Part shown: piece after piece, positions 43,071 through 52,827 of the stretch | How positions within the stretch are numbered: the first letter of the stretch is position 1 | Layout of the letters: each line of letters starts with the position of its first letter | Assembly (NCBI GenBank): GCA_024236195.1 | Contig: JACKKZ010000004.1 | Coordinates: 372,001 to 436,000 of the forward strand | DNA length: 64,000 nt | Source of the DNA: Sphingomonadaceae bacterium | GTDB taxonomy: Bacteria > Pseudomonadota > Alphaproteobacteria > Sphingomonadales > Sphingomonadaceae | Direction of reading: 5' to 3' | Program-made: the position numbers and the translations under genes | Notes under the pieces: model-generated | Databases searched by the model: none | Told to the model about the DNA's origin: nothing | Seen by the model: only the letters and a program-made list of their open reading frames with translations

Positions 43071-44504
43071 TCAAGCCACCATCCCCAGCGGGCTTTCGAC
43101 ATATTCGCGGAATGCTGCCATCAGGCGCGCGCCATCGGCACCATCCACCGCGCGGTGGTCGAAGCTGCCGGTCGCGGTCATCACCGTGGCCACGCCAAGG
43201 CTGTCGTCAGGCATGACCCATGGCCGCTTCTCGCCCGCACCAACCGCCAGGATAGTCGATTGCGGCGGGTTGATCACGGCGGTGAAGTGCTTGATCCCCA
43301 TCATGCCCATATTGGAAATGCTGGCGGTTCCGCCCTGATATTCCTCAGGTGCAAGCTTGCCTTCCTTGGCACGCGCCCCAAGATCCTTCATCGCTTTGGC
43401 AATGGAGGACAGGCTGCGGCCATCGGCGTCCTGCACGATGGGTGTAATAAGGCCATTGGGAATGCTGACTGCGACGGAGATATCCGCGCGGCTGTAATGG
43501 ATCATCTCGTTCCCGGCGAAGGTGACGTTGCATTCGGGCACATCGACCAGCGCCTTGCCCAGCGCCTTGATCAGCATATCGTTGACGGACAGTTTGACAC
43601 GCTGCTTTTCCAGCGCATGGTTCATTTCAGCGCGCACGGCGAGCAGCCGGTCAAGCCGCACGTCGAGCGAAAGATAGATATGCGGCGCCTCCTGCATCGA
43701 CTGCGCAAGGCGGCGCGCTATGGTCTTGCGCATACCGGAAAGCTTGCTGATCGTATGCGGGATACGCGCATCGAGCAGCTTGGCGGTATCGGGTGATACA
43801 TCGGCAGCGGGCGCTGCTGCGGCAGGTTGCGCAGCAGGGGTAACGGGCGCTTCCTTGGGCGCTTCATAGCTGTCGATATCGTTCTTCACGATCCGTCCAT
43901 TGGGGCCACTGCCAGCAACGGTCGCGAGATCAATGCCCTGCTCTCCGGCCAGTTTGCGCGCCAGTGGCGAGGCAATGATCCGGTCACCATCAATGACCGG
44001 CGCGGCCCCCACCGTGCTGCCGCCGCCAGTACCAGCTTGTTCCACATCGGCCTTGACCACGCGGCCACCCGGCCCGCTGCCGGAAATGGTGGAGAGGTCC
44101 AGCCCAGCCTGCTGTGCCATCCGCCGGGCCAGCGGGGATGCGCGTGTGTCGTCACCTGCTGGAGCTCCAGATTTGGAGGAAGGTGCGGGCTGCGCCGTTT
44201 CTGCCGGTGCTGTGGCGGCGTCCTCTGCCGGAGCTGCAGAAGCAGCCTCGCCAACATCCTCGCCATCTTCGGCGAGCATGGCAATGACCGTGCCGACCTT
44301 CACATTCTCTGTGCCTTCAGCGACGGCGATGCTGGCAATCACGCCCTCATCGACGGCTTCGAACTCCATCGTCGCCTTGTCAGTCTCGATTTCGGCCATG
44401 ATGTCGCCAGCAGAAACGCTATCACCTTCCTTGACCAGCCAGCGGGCCAGTGTGCCCTCTTCCATGGTCGGGGACAGGGCGGGCATCTTGATCGCAATTG
44501 CCAT
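43071..44504 (-). CDS. pdhC: Pyruvate dehydrogenase E2 (dihydrolipoamide acetyltransferase) with two PSBDs
   Basis: 477 residues from ATG 44504. One lipoyl domain (1-78) carries K43 in TDKATMEFE. Next come an Ala/Pro linker and two peripheral-subunit-binding domains, at about 121-156 (ASPLARRMAQQAGLDLSTISGSG) and 177-211 (ASPLARKLAGEQGIDLATVAGSG). The catalytic acetyltransferase domain has SVNDMLIKA and DHRAVDGA near the end. Most E2 proteins have a single binding domain. E1 genes are not in the window; E3 (lpd) is downstream. Confidence 0.92.
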   Translation of the reverse strand: MAIAIKMPALSPTMEEGTLARWLVKEGDSVSAGDIMAEIETDKATMEFEAVDEGVIASIAVAEGTENVKVGTVIAMLAEDGEDVGEAASAAPAEDAATAPAETAQPAPSSKSGAPAGDDTRASPLARRMAQQAGLDLSTISGSGPGGRVVKADVEQAGTGGGSTVGAAPVIDGDRIIASPLARKLAGEQGIDLATVAGSGPNGRIVKNDIDSYEAPKEAPVTPAAQPAAAAPAADVSPDTAKLLDARIPHTISKLSGMRKTIARRLAQSMQEAPHIYLSLDVRLDRLLAVRAEMNHALEKQRVKLSVNDMLIKALGKALVDVPECNVTFAGNEMIHYSRADISVAVSIPNGLITPIVQDADGRSLSSIAKAMKDLGARAKEGKLAPEEYQGGTASISNMGMMGIKHFTAVINPPQSTILAVGAGEKRPWVMPDDSLGVATVMTATGSFDHRAVDGADGARLMAAFREYVESPLGMVA

Positions 44505-44631
44505 GGGGGCAGTTTTTCCTCTCGCTTCCGCTACGGAATCTCTTCCCCGGTCTGTGGCGAATTTGCGCGCATCGGGCAAGCCGCTTGCGCTGAATAGGTT
44601 TTCATCGGATAGGTCGATATCGGAGGGCACT

Positions 44632-45084
44632 ATGCGGGTATATCTGGTTGCAATTGACGAGACGGACGAAGCAGGAAAGGCGCTTCGCTTCGCCTCGCGC
44701 CGGGCAAAGAACACCGGCGATGCCGTGCACATTCTGGCGCTGGTGCCGAAAGAGAACTTCACTGTCTTTGGCGGGGTGCAAGCCACGATTGAACAGGAAG
44801 CGCGGGACCGGGCGGAGGTTATCGCCTCTTCCGCAGCGGGCAGCATCTTTGCCGAAAGCGGCAAGATGCCGGTGATCTCGGTACAAGTGGGCAAAGCCAG
44901 TGACGTGATCCAGGCCTATCTGGCCGAGCATCCCGAAGTGGCCGCTCTGGTGTTGGGTGCGGCGGCAGAAGGCGCTCCCGGCCCGCTGGTGACGCACTTT
45001 ACCGCCTGTGCCGGGTCACTCCCTTGCCCGCTCTATATCGTGCCCGGCACCTTCACCGACGAAGATATTGACCGCTTGGCGTAG
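44632..45084 (+). CDS. Universal stress protein (UspA family)
   Basis: 150 residues, with GGAGGG just upstream of ATG 44632. Rossmann-like Usp fold: YLVAIDETDEAGKALRFASRRA at the start and VAALVLGAAAEGAPGPLVTHFTACAGSLPCPLYIVPG at the end, corresponding to the family's ATP-loop region, though the classical GxxGxxxxG(S/T) pattern is imperfect. It is divergent from pdhC and convergent with rnr (nine-base gap). The longer open frame upstream is only antisense to pdhC. Confidence 0.85.
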   Translation: MRVYLVAIDETDEAGKALRFASRRAKNTGDAVHILALVPKENFTVFGGVQATIEQEARDRAEVIASSAAGSIFAESGKMPVISVQVGKASDVIQAYLAEHPEVAALVLGAAAEGAPGPLVTHFTACAGSLPCPLYIVPGTFTDEDIDRLA

Positions 45085-45093
45085 CATGCGGCT

Positions 45094-47400
45094 TTAACGC
45101 TTCTTCCTGCCCTGATGCCGGATGTCTCCGGGGCGACCGCGCTTCCCGGTCATGTGTTTCCCGTTGCCCGGCCCCTTTCCACCCGGCTTTCGGCGATACT
45201 GCATACGTTCGCCCCGCGGTTCGATGGGCTGGCCATCTGCGTCGAGAGGCTGGAACTTGAGTGCACCGGTCAGCGGGTTCGCTTCTGCCAGCATGAGCTG
45301 CAAGCGGTCCCCTAGCGAATAGCGTTTGCGGCTGCTTTCGCCGACCAATGCCTGCGCTGCTTCGTCATGGTGGAAACGTTCGTCACCCAGCGTTGAAATG
45401 GGGACAAGGCCATCGCCGCCCAGCCCGACAATGGTCGCGAAGAAGCCAAAGCGTTGGACGCCTGTGATGCGGGTCTCGAACGTCTCGCCCACGCGGCCCG
45501 CTAGCCAGGCCGCGACATAGCGGTCGATCGTCTCTCGCTCTGCCTCCATCGCGCGGCGTTCGGCAGCGCTGATCGCGTCGGTCACGCGTGACAAATCATC
45601 GCGGTCGCGATCAGACAATCCGCTAGTTTCCGGGATGTTGGCATTGTGCGGGGGCTTGGGCTGTTCAAGCTTGTAGGCGTCGACCAGCGCGCGGTGGACC
45701 AGCAGGTCGGCATAGCGGCGAATGGGCGAGGTGAAATGCGCGTAGGAAGCCAGCGCCAGCCCGAAATGCCCGGCATTGCGCGGCCCGTAATAGGCCTGCG
45801 TCTGACTGCGCAACACGGCCTCCATCACCTGCGCGCGCTCGGCATCCTCGGTCACATCCTTGAGCATTCGGTTGAACAGGCCGGGGGTAATGACTTGCCC
45901 CAGTGCCAGCTTGCGCCCGAGCGTGTCGAGATAGTCGCGCAGGGCGATCAGCTTTTCCCGGCTCGGTGGTTCGTGGACGCGATAGACGACCGGTGCAGTT
46001 TTTGCCTCTAGCGCGCGCGCAGCCGCGACATTGGCGGCGATCATGAAATCCTCCACCACGCGATGCGCGTCGAGCCGCTCACGAATGGCGATTTCTGCGA
46101 TCTTGCCCTGATCGTCGAGCTTCACCTGCCGTTCGGGCAGTTCCAGCTCCAGCGGGTCGCGCGCATGACGGGCCGCGGCGAGGAGCTTCCAACAGGCCCA
46201 GAGGTTCTGCAAATGCTCTGGCGCGGTGCCACCGTCGATCTGCGCCTGCGCATCCTCATAGGCGATATTGCCCGCGATCCGCACCAAGGCGCGGGTGAAG
46301 CGGAAATTGGTAACCTTGCCCTCTGCCGAAATGGTGAGGTGGCAGGCCATCGCCGCGCGGTCTTCGCCTTGTTTTAGCGAGCAGACATCCGCGCTAAGCA
46401 CTTCCGGCAGCATCGGGACGACGCGGTCGGGGAAATAGACCGAATTGCCGCGCTTGCGCGCCTCACGGTCGATCAGGCTGCCGGGGCGGACGTAAAAGCT
46501 GACATCGGCAATGGCGACTATCGCGCGGAACCCGCCCTGCCCGTCCGGTTCAGCCCAGATCGCATCGTCGTGGTCGCGCGCATCAGCGGGGTCGATAGCT
46601 ACGATGGGCAGCGCGCGCAGGTCTTCGCGTTTGTCTTCGCTGAGGAGAAGCTTCGCCGCGCGCTCCGCCTCGGCCAGCGCTTCCTCGGCAAAAATATGGG
46701 GGATGCCATGCTTGGCGATGGCGATCATGGAGAAGCTTTTGGGTGCTAGCGGATCGCCCAGCACTTCGACGACTTTTACCCCCGCACGCGGCGAGCGCCC
46801 GGCAGGCTCGGCAATCACCAGCTGGCCTTCCTCTGCTCCGCCCAAATCGGCGATCAGCGCGCTGTTGCGCACGCGTTTATCGACCGGGGCGAGCCAGCCC
46901 TTGCCGCTGCCATCCATTTCGACCACGCCCATCAAGCCTTCCGTGCGGGCAGGCAGCTTCTTCATCGGATGGGCGAGCCAGCCGCGCTGGGTTTCTTCAG
47001 TTCGGGCCAACACACGGTCACCGATCTTGAGCGCAGCCATGCGCCCCGGACCCTTCTTCTTCTCGACGATTTTCAGCCGCGGCGGCGGCGTGGCATCGTC
47101 CGGGCTCCAGGCGTCGGGAATGGCGAAGGCATCGCCATCGTCAATTTCCAGCACGCGCAGCACAGTGACCTTGGGCACGCCGCCCATGCGGTGATAGGCG
47201 GTCTTCTTCCCGTCGATCAGCCCTTCTTCCGCCATGTCCTTGAGCAGCGCCTTGAGCGCGATCTTCTCCTGCCCTTTCAGCCCGAAGGCCTTGGCGATTT
47301 CGCGTTTGCCGACGATGCTGTCGGCGGACTGGATGAATTGGAGGACCTGCTCGCGTGACGGCAAACCCTGTGGGTGCTTGGTTGTGGGGCGTTTGGCCAT
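45094..47400 (-). CDS. rnr: Ribonuclease R
   Basis: 768-residue processive 3'-5' exoribonuclease acting on structured RNA. It has an N-terminal winged helix (REIAKAFGLKGQEKIALKALLKDMAEEGLI), cold-shock domains, an RNB catalytic domain with VAIDPADARDHDDAIWAEP containing the metal-binding aspartates, and an S1 domain near 645-715. The basic tail (RKPGGKGPGNGK...) is typical. It is the last gene of the radA-to-rnr minus-strand series. Confidence 0.95.
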   Translation of the reverse strand: MAKRPTTKHPQGLPSREQVLQFIQSADSIVGKREIAKAFGLKGQEKIALKALLKDMAEEGLIDGKKTAYHRMGGVPKVTVLRVLEIDDGDAFAIPDAWSPDDATPPPRLKIVEKKKGPGRMAALKIGDRVLARTEETQRGWLAHPMKKLPARTEGLMGVVEMDGSGKGWLAPVDKRVRNSALIADLGGAEEGQLVIAEPAGRSPRAGVKVVEVLGDPLAPKSFSMIAIAKHGIPHIFAEEALAEAERAAKLLLSEDKREDLRALPIVAIDPADARDHDDAIWAEPDGQGGFRAIVAIADVSFYVRPGSLIDREARKRGNSVYFPDRVVPMLPEVLSADVCSLKQGEDRAAMACHLTISAEGKVTNFRFTRALVRIAGNIAYEDAQAQIDGGTAPEHLQNLWACWKLLAAARHARDPLELELPERQVKLDDQGKIAEIAIRERLDAHRVVEDFMIAANVAAARALEAKTAPVVYRVHEPPSREKLIALRDYLDTLGRKLALGQVITPGLFNRMLKDVTEDAERAQVMEAVLRSQTQAYYGPRNAGHFGLALASYAHFTSPIRRYADLLVHRALVDAYKLEQPKPPHNANIPETSGLSDRDRDDLSRVTDAISAAERRAMEAERETIDRYVAAWLAGRVGETFETRITGVQRFGFFATIVGLGGDGLVPISTLGDERFHHDEAAQALVGESSRKRYSLGDRLQLMLAEANPLTGALKFQPLDADGQPIEPRGERMQYRRKPGGKGPGNGKHMTGKRGRPGDIRHQGRKKR

Positions 47401-47421
47401 GGGCAGCCTATGGACGCGGCG

Positions 47422-48810
47422 CTACTTGCTGTCACCCTCTTCCTGAGGGATCGGCGCAAAGGCTCCTGCCGGGACTGCGCTGGATATGGGGCTGCAAACA
47501 TGCTCCGGCCCGCAAGCGCGCACACCAAAGAACCAGTCATCTCCGCGCAGCTTGGCAACATGGCTCCAATTACGTGTGCTCTCAGACGTTCCAGAAGAAG
47601 CAGGCTTGAGGCCGTCGACATAGGATATCGCGATGGGGCTGCCCCATGCTGGCACATCAGTGCGACGGGCGAAAATCTCGTAGAGGGTCGCTCCCGGAAC
47701 GCCTTCCCATTCTAGCAAGGTATCCGTCCTCACTGCTGCCTGGGCCTTAACCACTGGTGGCATCGGCGCCCTGGCCAGCCGGTCCAGCGCCCGAACATTC
47801 AGCTGAGTCACCCTGACGAGATAGGTGAAGTCCATTTCCTCCGCCGTATCGCCATAGGTCACGCCGTCTTCGACCCGCAGATCCTGATGCTGGTGCTCGT
47901 AATCCTCGATCGCGACGGAGAAGCGGATCGCGGGATAGCCCTTGTCGAGAAAGGGTATCTGGTCGCCGCCCCGCCCCATCCGGTCGGTGCGCCAGATCTG
48001 CCGGACATTCAGCCCGTCGGGAAATTCATCTGCCAGCCCGTCAAGCCAGCGTGAGAGGTTACGGCTGGGGCTGTCATTCTCCCCGCCATTGCGGCGCTGG
48101 TCTGCGCGCAATGCCTCGGTCAGGTCAGCACGCGGCCCTTCTGAAAAGACGCGCACATTGCTGTCGTCGCATACGCCATCCGATCCGCAGGAGCCGCCAA
48201 CAATATCGTTATTGAGTACCGCTTTGACGGTCCAGCCCTGCTCCTCGGCATAGTCCGCCATCAGCTGCCCGCCATAGAGTCCCTGCTCCTCGCCCGAGAG
48301 CAGGACATAGACGATAGTGGAGGGATATTGCCGCTGCGAAAGCACCCGCGCCGCTTCCAGCACCAGCACAGTGCCCGACCCGTCATCATTGGCACCGGGG
48401 GCGTCGCTGGTGAAGTCCATCACATCACTTACGCGGCTGTCGATATGCCCCTGGACAATTACGACTTCCTTCGGGCGCTCCGTCCCCCACTGGATCGCGA
48501 CCACATTGCGGAGCCTCGTCGGTTCTGGGATACGGCGGCCTTGCACAATCCGTTCCGGCACTACCACTTCCAGGCAACCGCCGCATTGCGCCGAAATTAT
48601 CTTGAATGTCGCCTCGCCCCAGCGGACAGCCGCCCCGATCCCGCGCGTGGGATGGTCCTGCACAGACAAGGTATGGCGTGTGCCGAAGCCGACCAGCGTG
48701 TGAATATCGGCTTCCAGCCGTTCCTGCGATACGGCATCGGCGGGATGGTCTTGCGCTTGCACCACTGCGGAGCAAGCGAGAATGGCGAGAGCTGTCAGAA
48801 CCTTGCGCAT
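47422..48810 (-). CDS. Exported M28-family zinc aminopeptidase
   Basis: 462 residues: signal peptide (1-19, SAVVQAQ), then an M28 peptidase domain. Zinc-site motifs are visible: VQGHIDSRV, APGANDDGSGT, SGEEQGLYGG, and a later Asp/His region (SVAIEDYEHQHQD). The C-terminal part (about 355-450) looks like a fibronectin-type beta domain (LLEWEGVPGATLYEIF). It probably degrades peptides in the periplasm or outside. It lies 21 bases upstream of rnr. Confidence 0.9.
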   Translation of the reverse strand: MRKVLTALAILACSAVVQAQDHPADAVSQERLEADIHTLVGFGTRHTLSVQDHPTRGIGAAVRWGEATFKIISAQCGGCLEVVVPERIVQGRRIPEPTRLRNVVAIQWGTERPKEVVIVQGHIDSRVSDVMDFTSDAPGANDDGSGTVLVLEAARVLSQRQYPSTIVYVLLSGEEQGLYGGQLMADYAEEQGWTVKAVLNNDIVGGSCGSDGVCDDSNVRVFSEGPRADLTEALRADQRRNGGENDSPSRNLSRWLDGLADEFPDGLNVRQIWRTDRMGRGGDQIPFLDKGYPAIRFSVAIEDYEHQHQDLRVEDGVTYGDTAEEMDFTYLVRVTQLNVRALDRLARAPMPPVVKAQAAVRTDTLLEWEGVPGATLYEIFARRTDVPAWGSPIAISYVDGLKPASSGTSESTRNWSHVAKLRGDDWFFGVRACGPEHVCSPISSAVPAGAFAPIPQEEGDSK

Positions 48811-48847
48811 CGGCGCAAGTTACACGCTTTGCCGGGAATGCAAAGAG

Positions 48848-49435
48848 TCAGAAACGGACCGGTGCATCACCATATTTGTTCGGCCCGTCCTGTGATTTCA
48901 GGACGCCAAAACCGATTACGACGAGGATGCCGACCCAGCTGATCAGGCTGGTGCTGGCCATCTGGCCCTGCATCGCGAATGCTTCGGACGGTTCAGTGGC
49001 GGACATCGCCCGTTCCATCATCGCCAGCATAGTGTCGAGATTGACGATATTGTATCCCAGCGAGAAAAGGTAGGTTCCCAGTGGGATCACCGCGATCCAG
49101 CCGGTGAAGCCTGTATCATGCAACCGCCGGACAAAAGACGCCGCCAGCAGGATGGAGATTACGACCCCGACTGCGGCCGATATCCAGACCTGCGTACGCA
49201 TCTGATCGCCCATATTGGCCATCATCATGGCCTGCATTTCACGTTCGCCCAGTCCCGCCTGCGCTGCCTGGAAGGCACCTGTGAACATGTCGATATAGAG
49301 CGGGATCGCGGCGATAATGCCCACGCCGAATTGCAGCACAACGAGGAACAGTACGTAATACCAGAACGTCTGGCGCGCATCGCGCCCGCTGAACTGCCCC
49401 AGATGTGACAAATTATATTTGATCGAACCCAACAT
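48848..49435 (-). CDS. DUF805 integral membrane protein
   Basis: 195 residues from ATG 49435 (MLGSIKYN). The N-terminal GRDARQTFWYYVLFLVVLQ is the DUF805 signature, with four predicted membrane helices, one near RLHDTGFTGWIAVIPLGTYLF. A short insert in the middle is Met-rich (REMQAMMMANMGDQM). Function of the family is unknown. It sits between proS and the M28 peptidase gene with small gaps. Confidence 0.9.
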   Translation of the reverse strand: MLGSIKYNLSHLGQFSGRDARQTFWYYVLFLVVLQFGVGIIAAIPLYIDMFTGAFQAAQAGLGEREMQAMMMANMGDQMRTQVWISAAVGVVISILLAASFVRRLHDTGFTGWIAVIPLGTYLFSLGYNIVNLDTMLAMMERAMSATEPSEAFAMQGQMASTSLISWVGILVVIGFGVLKSQDGPNKYGDAPVRF

Positions 49436-49474
49436 GGGCTTCCCTCCCCCCAAAATGGTCCCGTTCTTATCGCC

Positions 49475-51016
49475 TTAATATGCGCGCGCCACAAGGATGC
49501 GTTCTGTTGCCGGTTGGCCCGTAAAGATACAGCTACCGTCAGCGGGCTCTGCATCAATCGGCACATTGCGGAAGGTCAGCTTCAGCTCCTTGAGGTGCTC
49601 CACCACCTTGTCGAGGGCTTCGCCGGTCGGCTTTGACCATTGTACTTCGACCCAGCCGGGATATTTCCCGTTGCTTGCATAGAATTCTGCCAGCTCTGCC
49701 ACGCTGCTCACGCCGCGATGGATATTCGCGTTGCGGCGTTCCAGCGCTTCGCCGAAGAGCTTGTGCTGCATTTCTTCCAGCATCGCGCCCATATTGTCGA
49801 TGCACTCGTCAAAGCCGCGGTTCTGGAAGTTGGGCTTGCCATCTTCGTTCCACAGGCGATCACGGCGGATGCGGGTGATGTTGCCTGCCTCCATATCGCG
49901 AGACCCGACTTCGATGATAACCGGAGCACCCTTGCGCACCCAATCCCAGCGCTTGGCCGCCGCCTTGCCCGGCTTCTTGTCGAGCAGGACGCGGATTTTC
50001 TCGCCCAGCGCGACCTGCGAAGCGAGCCCTTTGCGCAGCTTTTCGCAATATTCAATCAGCGCGGCATCTTCCGGCTTGTCGCGCAGCATGGGCAGGATCA
50101 CGACCTGTTGCGGCGCGAGGCGCGGCGGCACACGCAGCCCGTCATCATCGCCATGAGTCATGATCAGCCCGCCAATCATGCGGGTGGACGTTCCCCAGCT
50201 GGTCGTGTGGCAATATTGCTGCCCGCCTTCGCGATCCTGGAACTGGATACCCGCCGCATGGGCGAAATTGGTGCCGAGATAATGGCTGGTGCCGGCCTGC
50301 AGCGCCTTGCCATCCTGCATCATCGCTTCGACTGACCATGTTTCCACCGCGCCAGGGAAGCGTTCATTCTCCGGCTTCTCGCCGGCAATCACGGGAATGG
50401 CGAGATCGTCTTCAAGGCAGGCGCGATACATTTCCAGCGCACGCTTGGTCTCGACCAGTGCATCTTCACGATTTTCATGCGCGGTATGGCCTTCCTGCCA
50501 GAGGAATTCGCTGGTGCGCAGGAACATGCGGGTCCGCATTTCCCAGCGCACGACATTGGCCCATTGGTTAGTGAGCAAAGGCAGGTCGCGCCAGCTTTGC
50601 ACCCAGCGCGCCATGGCATCGCCAATGATCGTTTCAGAAGTGGGCCGGACAACCAGTGGTTCTTCCAGCTTGGCAGCCGGATCAGGGACCAGTCCACCCT
50701 TGCCATCAGCAATCAGGCGATGGTGCGTTACAACCGCCATTTCCTTGGCGAAACCTTCGACATGCTCTGCCTCACGGGTGAAATTGGCGAGCGGGATGAA
50801 GAGCGGGAAATAGCAGTTCTGGACACCTGCGGCCTTGATCCGGTCATCCATCAGGCGCTGGATGCGTTCCCAGATGCCATAGCCCCAGGGCTTAATGACC
50901 ATGCAGCCGCGGACACCCGATTCCTCAGCCATGTCCGCAGCGGAAATGACTTCCTGATACCATTGTGCAAAATCGTCTTCGCGCTTCACATTCAGCGCAT
51001 GGCGGATATTCGACAC
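49475..51016 (-). CDS. proS: Prolyl-tRNA synthetase, archaeal/eukaryotic-like type
   Basis: 513-residue class II synthetase. The N-terminus (REDDFAQWYQEVISAADMAE ... MVIKPWGYGIWERIQ), motif 2 region (RWEMRTRMFLRTSEFLWQEGHTAH) and C-terminal Tyr (LVARAY) match the archaeal/eukaryotic-like ProRS class rather than the bacterial class with an insertion editing domain or the common short alphaproteobacterial form. No INS editing domain is visible. It charges tRNA-Pro. It is 119 bases downstream of phaR. Confidence 0.93.
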   Translation of the reverse strand: MSNIRHALNVKREDDFAQWYQEVISAADMAEESGVRGCMVIKPWGYGIWERIQRLMDDRIKAAGVQNCYFPLFIPLANFTREAEHVEGFAKEMAVVTHHRLIADGKGGLVPDPAAKLEEPLVVRPTSETIIGDAMARWVQSWRDLPLLTNQWANVVRWEMRTRMFLRTSEFLWQEGHTAHENREDALVETKRALEMYRACLEDDLAIPVIAGEKPENERFPGAVETWSVEAMMQDGKALQAGTSHYLGTNFAHAAGIQFQDREGGQQYCHTTSWGTSTRMIGGLIMTHGDDDGLRVPPRLAPQQVVILPMLRDKPEDAALIEYCEKLRKGLASQVALGEKIRVLLDKKPGKAAAKRWDWVRKGAPVIIEVGSRDMEAGNITRIRRDRLWNEDGKPNFQNRGFDECIDNMGAMLEEMQHKLFGEALERRNANIHRGVSSVAELAEFYASNGKYPGWVEVQWSKPTGEALDKVVEHLKELKLTFRNVPIDAEPADGSCIFTGQPATERILVARAY

Positions 51017-51135
51017 GTGTGCCCTGGCTCCGTCTGGATCGTAAATAGGAATATGTTTGCCGCCCTACAGGCGAGGGGCAGGCAAAGTCGAGTAGGGATT
51101 TGGGCTTTTTACGCCAGGCAAGCGCAGCGACCCGA

Positions 51136-51699
51136 TTATTTGTCGAGTTCGTCCAGCCGCTTCTGCATCGCGGCCAGCTGCTTGCGCAGCAGTTCCAGCT
51201 CGCTGTCGGGGGCGGTCTCAGGTTCGGTGGGCTTTGCAGCTGGTTCAGCTCCAACCTTGGCCATCATTGCCTGCGCCGCAGAGCGGAACATGGCGAGGTT
51301 TGCCTCTGCCATTTTGGCGAAGGGATTTTCCGTCACATTGCCTTCAAAGGCTTCTTTGAGCTTCACCTGGTGCTCGCGGAAATTGGCCATGGTTGCTTCA
51401 AGGTAGGATGGCATCATGGTCTGCATGGAGTTGCCATACATGCCGATCAACTGGCGCAGGAAGCTGACAGGCAGCATCTGCTGGCCGCTGGCTTCTTCCT
51501 CCATGATGATCTGTGTCAGGATTGAATGGGTAATATCATCACCGGTCTTGGCATCGAGGACCTGAAAATCGGTTCCTTGCCGGGTCATCCGGGCCAGATC
51601 ATCCAGCGTGATGTAGCTGGAAGAGCTGGTGTTGTAGAGACGCCGGTTGGCGTATTTCTTGATGATGATCGGTCCGGATCCGTCCTGATCTTTTGCCAT
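51136..51699 (-). CDS. phaR: Polyhydroxyalkanoate synthesis regulator PhaR
   Basis: 187 residues. The N-terminal PHB/PHA accumulation regulator domain shows IIIKKYANRRLYNTSSSSYITLDDLARM and DAKTGDDITHSILTQIIMEEEA; a second repeat is QMLPVSFLRQLIGMYGNSMQTMMPSYLEATM. The C-terminus is a coiled-coil (ELELLRKQLAAMQKRLDEL). PhaR represses phasin genes and binds PHA granules. No PHA synthase is in the window. An AT-rich gap of 90 bases separates it from alr. Confidence 0.94.
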   Translation of the reverse strand: MAKDQDGSGPIIIKKYANRRLYNTSSSSYITLDDLARMTRQGTDFQVLDAKTGDDITHSILTQIIMEEEASGQQMLPVSFLRQLIGMYGNSMQTMMPSYLEATMANFREHQVKLKEAFEGNVTENPFAKMAEANLAMFRSAAQAMMAKVGAEPAAKPTEPETAPDSELELLRKQLAAMQKRLDELDK

Positions 51700-51789
51700 A
51701 GAGTTGTTCCTGCGCCCCGTTTATGTTTCCCCATCGCAGTTTAGCACTTGCAGCATTGATTTTGCAATAGCAGCAAAAGCCCTTTCGCA

Positions 51790-52827
51790 TCAGCGAAATC
51801 GACGGCCAGTCAGGGTCAGCAACTCATATTGGGAGAGACCCGATTCGCGTGCAGCATCCGGTAAATGCTGCGCAACATCGAGCCAGTCACCTTCGCGCAA
51901 TTCGGGCGCATTTGCACAATCGACGACAATCATGTCCATTGACACCCTGCCGAGTATGGGCAGTTTGCTTTCGCCATGCAGCAAGGCTGCGCCCGGCCCC
52001 CGACAGCGCAGGAAACCATCGGCATAGCCGAGCGATACCACTGCGACCCGCATCGGTCTGGAGGCGGTGAACATGGCGTTGTAGCCCACGCTGTCCCCGG
52101 CCGACAGATTGCGTAGTTGGAGGATGGCGGCTTGCGGGTAAGCAACCTGGGCTATCGCGCCATCCAGTTCCGATCGTGGCACCCCGCCATAGAGGGCAAG
52201 GCCGGGCCGGGTCAGGTCAAAGGCATAGTCGCTGCCCAGTGCGATGCCAGCGCTGTTGGCGAGGCTCAAGCGGCGCGCGGGCACATTTTGCAAGACCTGC
52301 CTGAAAGCCGCCAACTGCCGGGCATTCATCGGGCTGTCCTCATCAGCCGAGGCGAGGTGCGACATCAGCGTGTCAATCTCTAGCCGGGTGATGAGTGGAT
52401 CGCTGGCTTCATGCGGGGAAATGCCGAGCCGGTTGATGCCTGTATCAACCATCAGGTCACACAAGCCGCCCCCGCTTTCCAGCCACAGGCGGGCCTGATG
52501 GAGCGAGTTGATGACGGGGCGCACACCGGTGGCGCGGGCAAAGCGGGCATCCTCTGCGCTCAGCGGGCCATGCAGGACGCTAAGCTGGCTGGCAGGGATA
52601 TGCGCAAGCACGGCCAGGGCTTCGCACCAATGCGCAACGAAGAAATCCTCCGCCCCGGCATCGCGCAACACAGGCACAACACGATCAACGCCCAGCCCAT
52701 AGCCATCCGCCTTGACCGCAGCGCCCGCCTTGGCTTGGCCAGACATGGCATCCAGCGCGCGCCAGTTCGCTGTCAGGGCAGCTTTGTCGATCCGGACCCG
52801 CAGGGTCGGCGGCGGCAGGTCAGGCAT
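51790..52827 (-). CDS. alr: Alanine racemase
   Basis: PLP enzyme converting L- to D-alanine for peptidoglycan. 345 residues from ATG 52827, which overlaps the MFS stop by eight bases. PLP lysine K39 lies in AVKADGYGLG, HLASADE and SLANSAGI are conserved, and the catalytic Tyr lies in VGYNAMFTA. The C-terminal beta domain contains ILGRVSMDMIVVDC. It lies after a transporter, an unusual but not informative neighbour. Confidence 0.93.
   Translation of the reverse strand: MPDLPPPTLRVRIDKAALTANWRALDAMSGQAKAGAAVKADGYGLGVDRVVPVLRDAGAEDFFVAHWCEALAVLAHIPASQLSVLHGPLSAEDARFARATGVRPVINSLHQARLWLESGGGLCDLMVDTGINRLGISPHEASDPLITRLEIDTLMSHLASADEDSPMNARQLAAFRQVLQNVPARRLSLANSAGIALGSDYAFDLTRPGLALYGGVPRSELDGAIAQVAYPQAAILQLRNLSAGDSVGYNAMFTASRPMRVAVVSLGYADGFLRCRGPGAALLHGESKLPILGRVSMDMIVVDCANAPELREGDWLDVAQHLPDAARESGLSQYELLTLTGRRFR

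Noticed and set aside
43900..44631. N-terminal 244-codon extension of the universal stress protein frame
   Set aside because: It is antisense to pdhC. The Usp domain and a good Shine-Dalgarno begin at 44632.
45085..45093. Terminator between usp and rnr
   Set aside because: The gap is nine bases and contains no hairpin.
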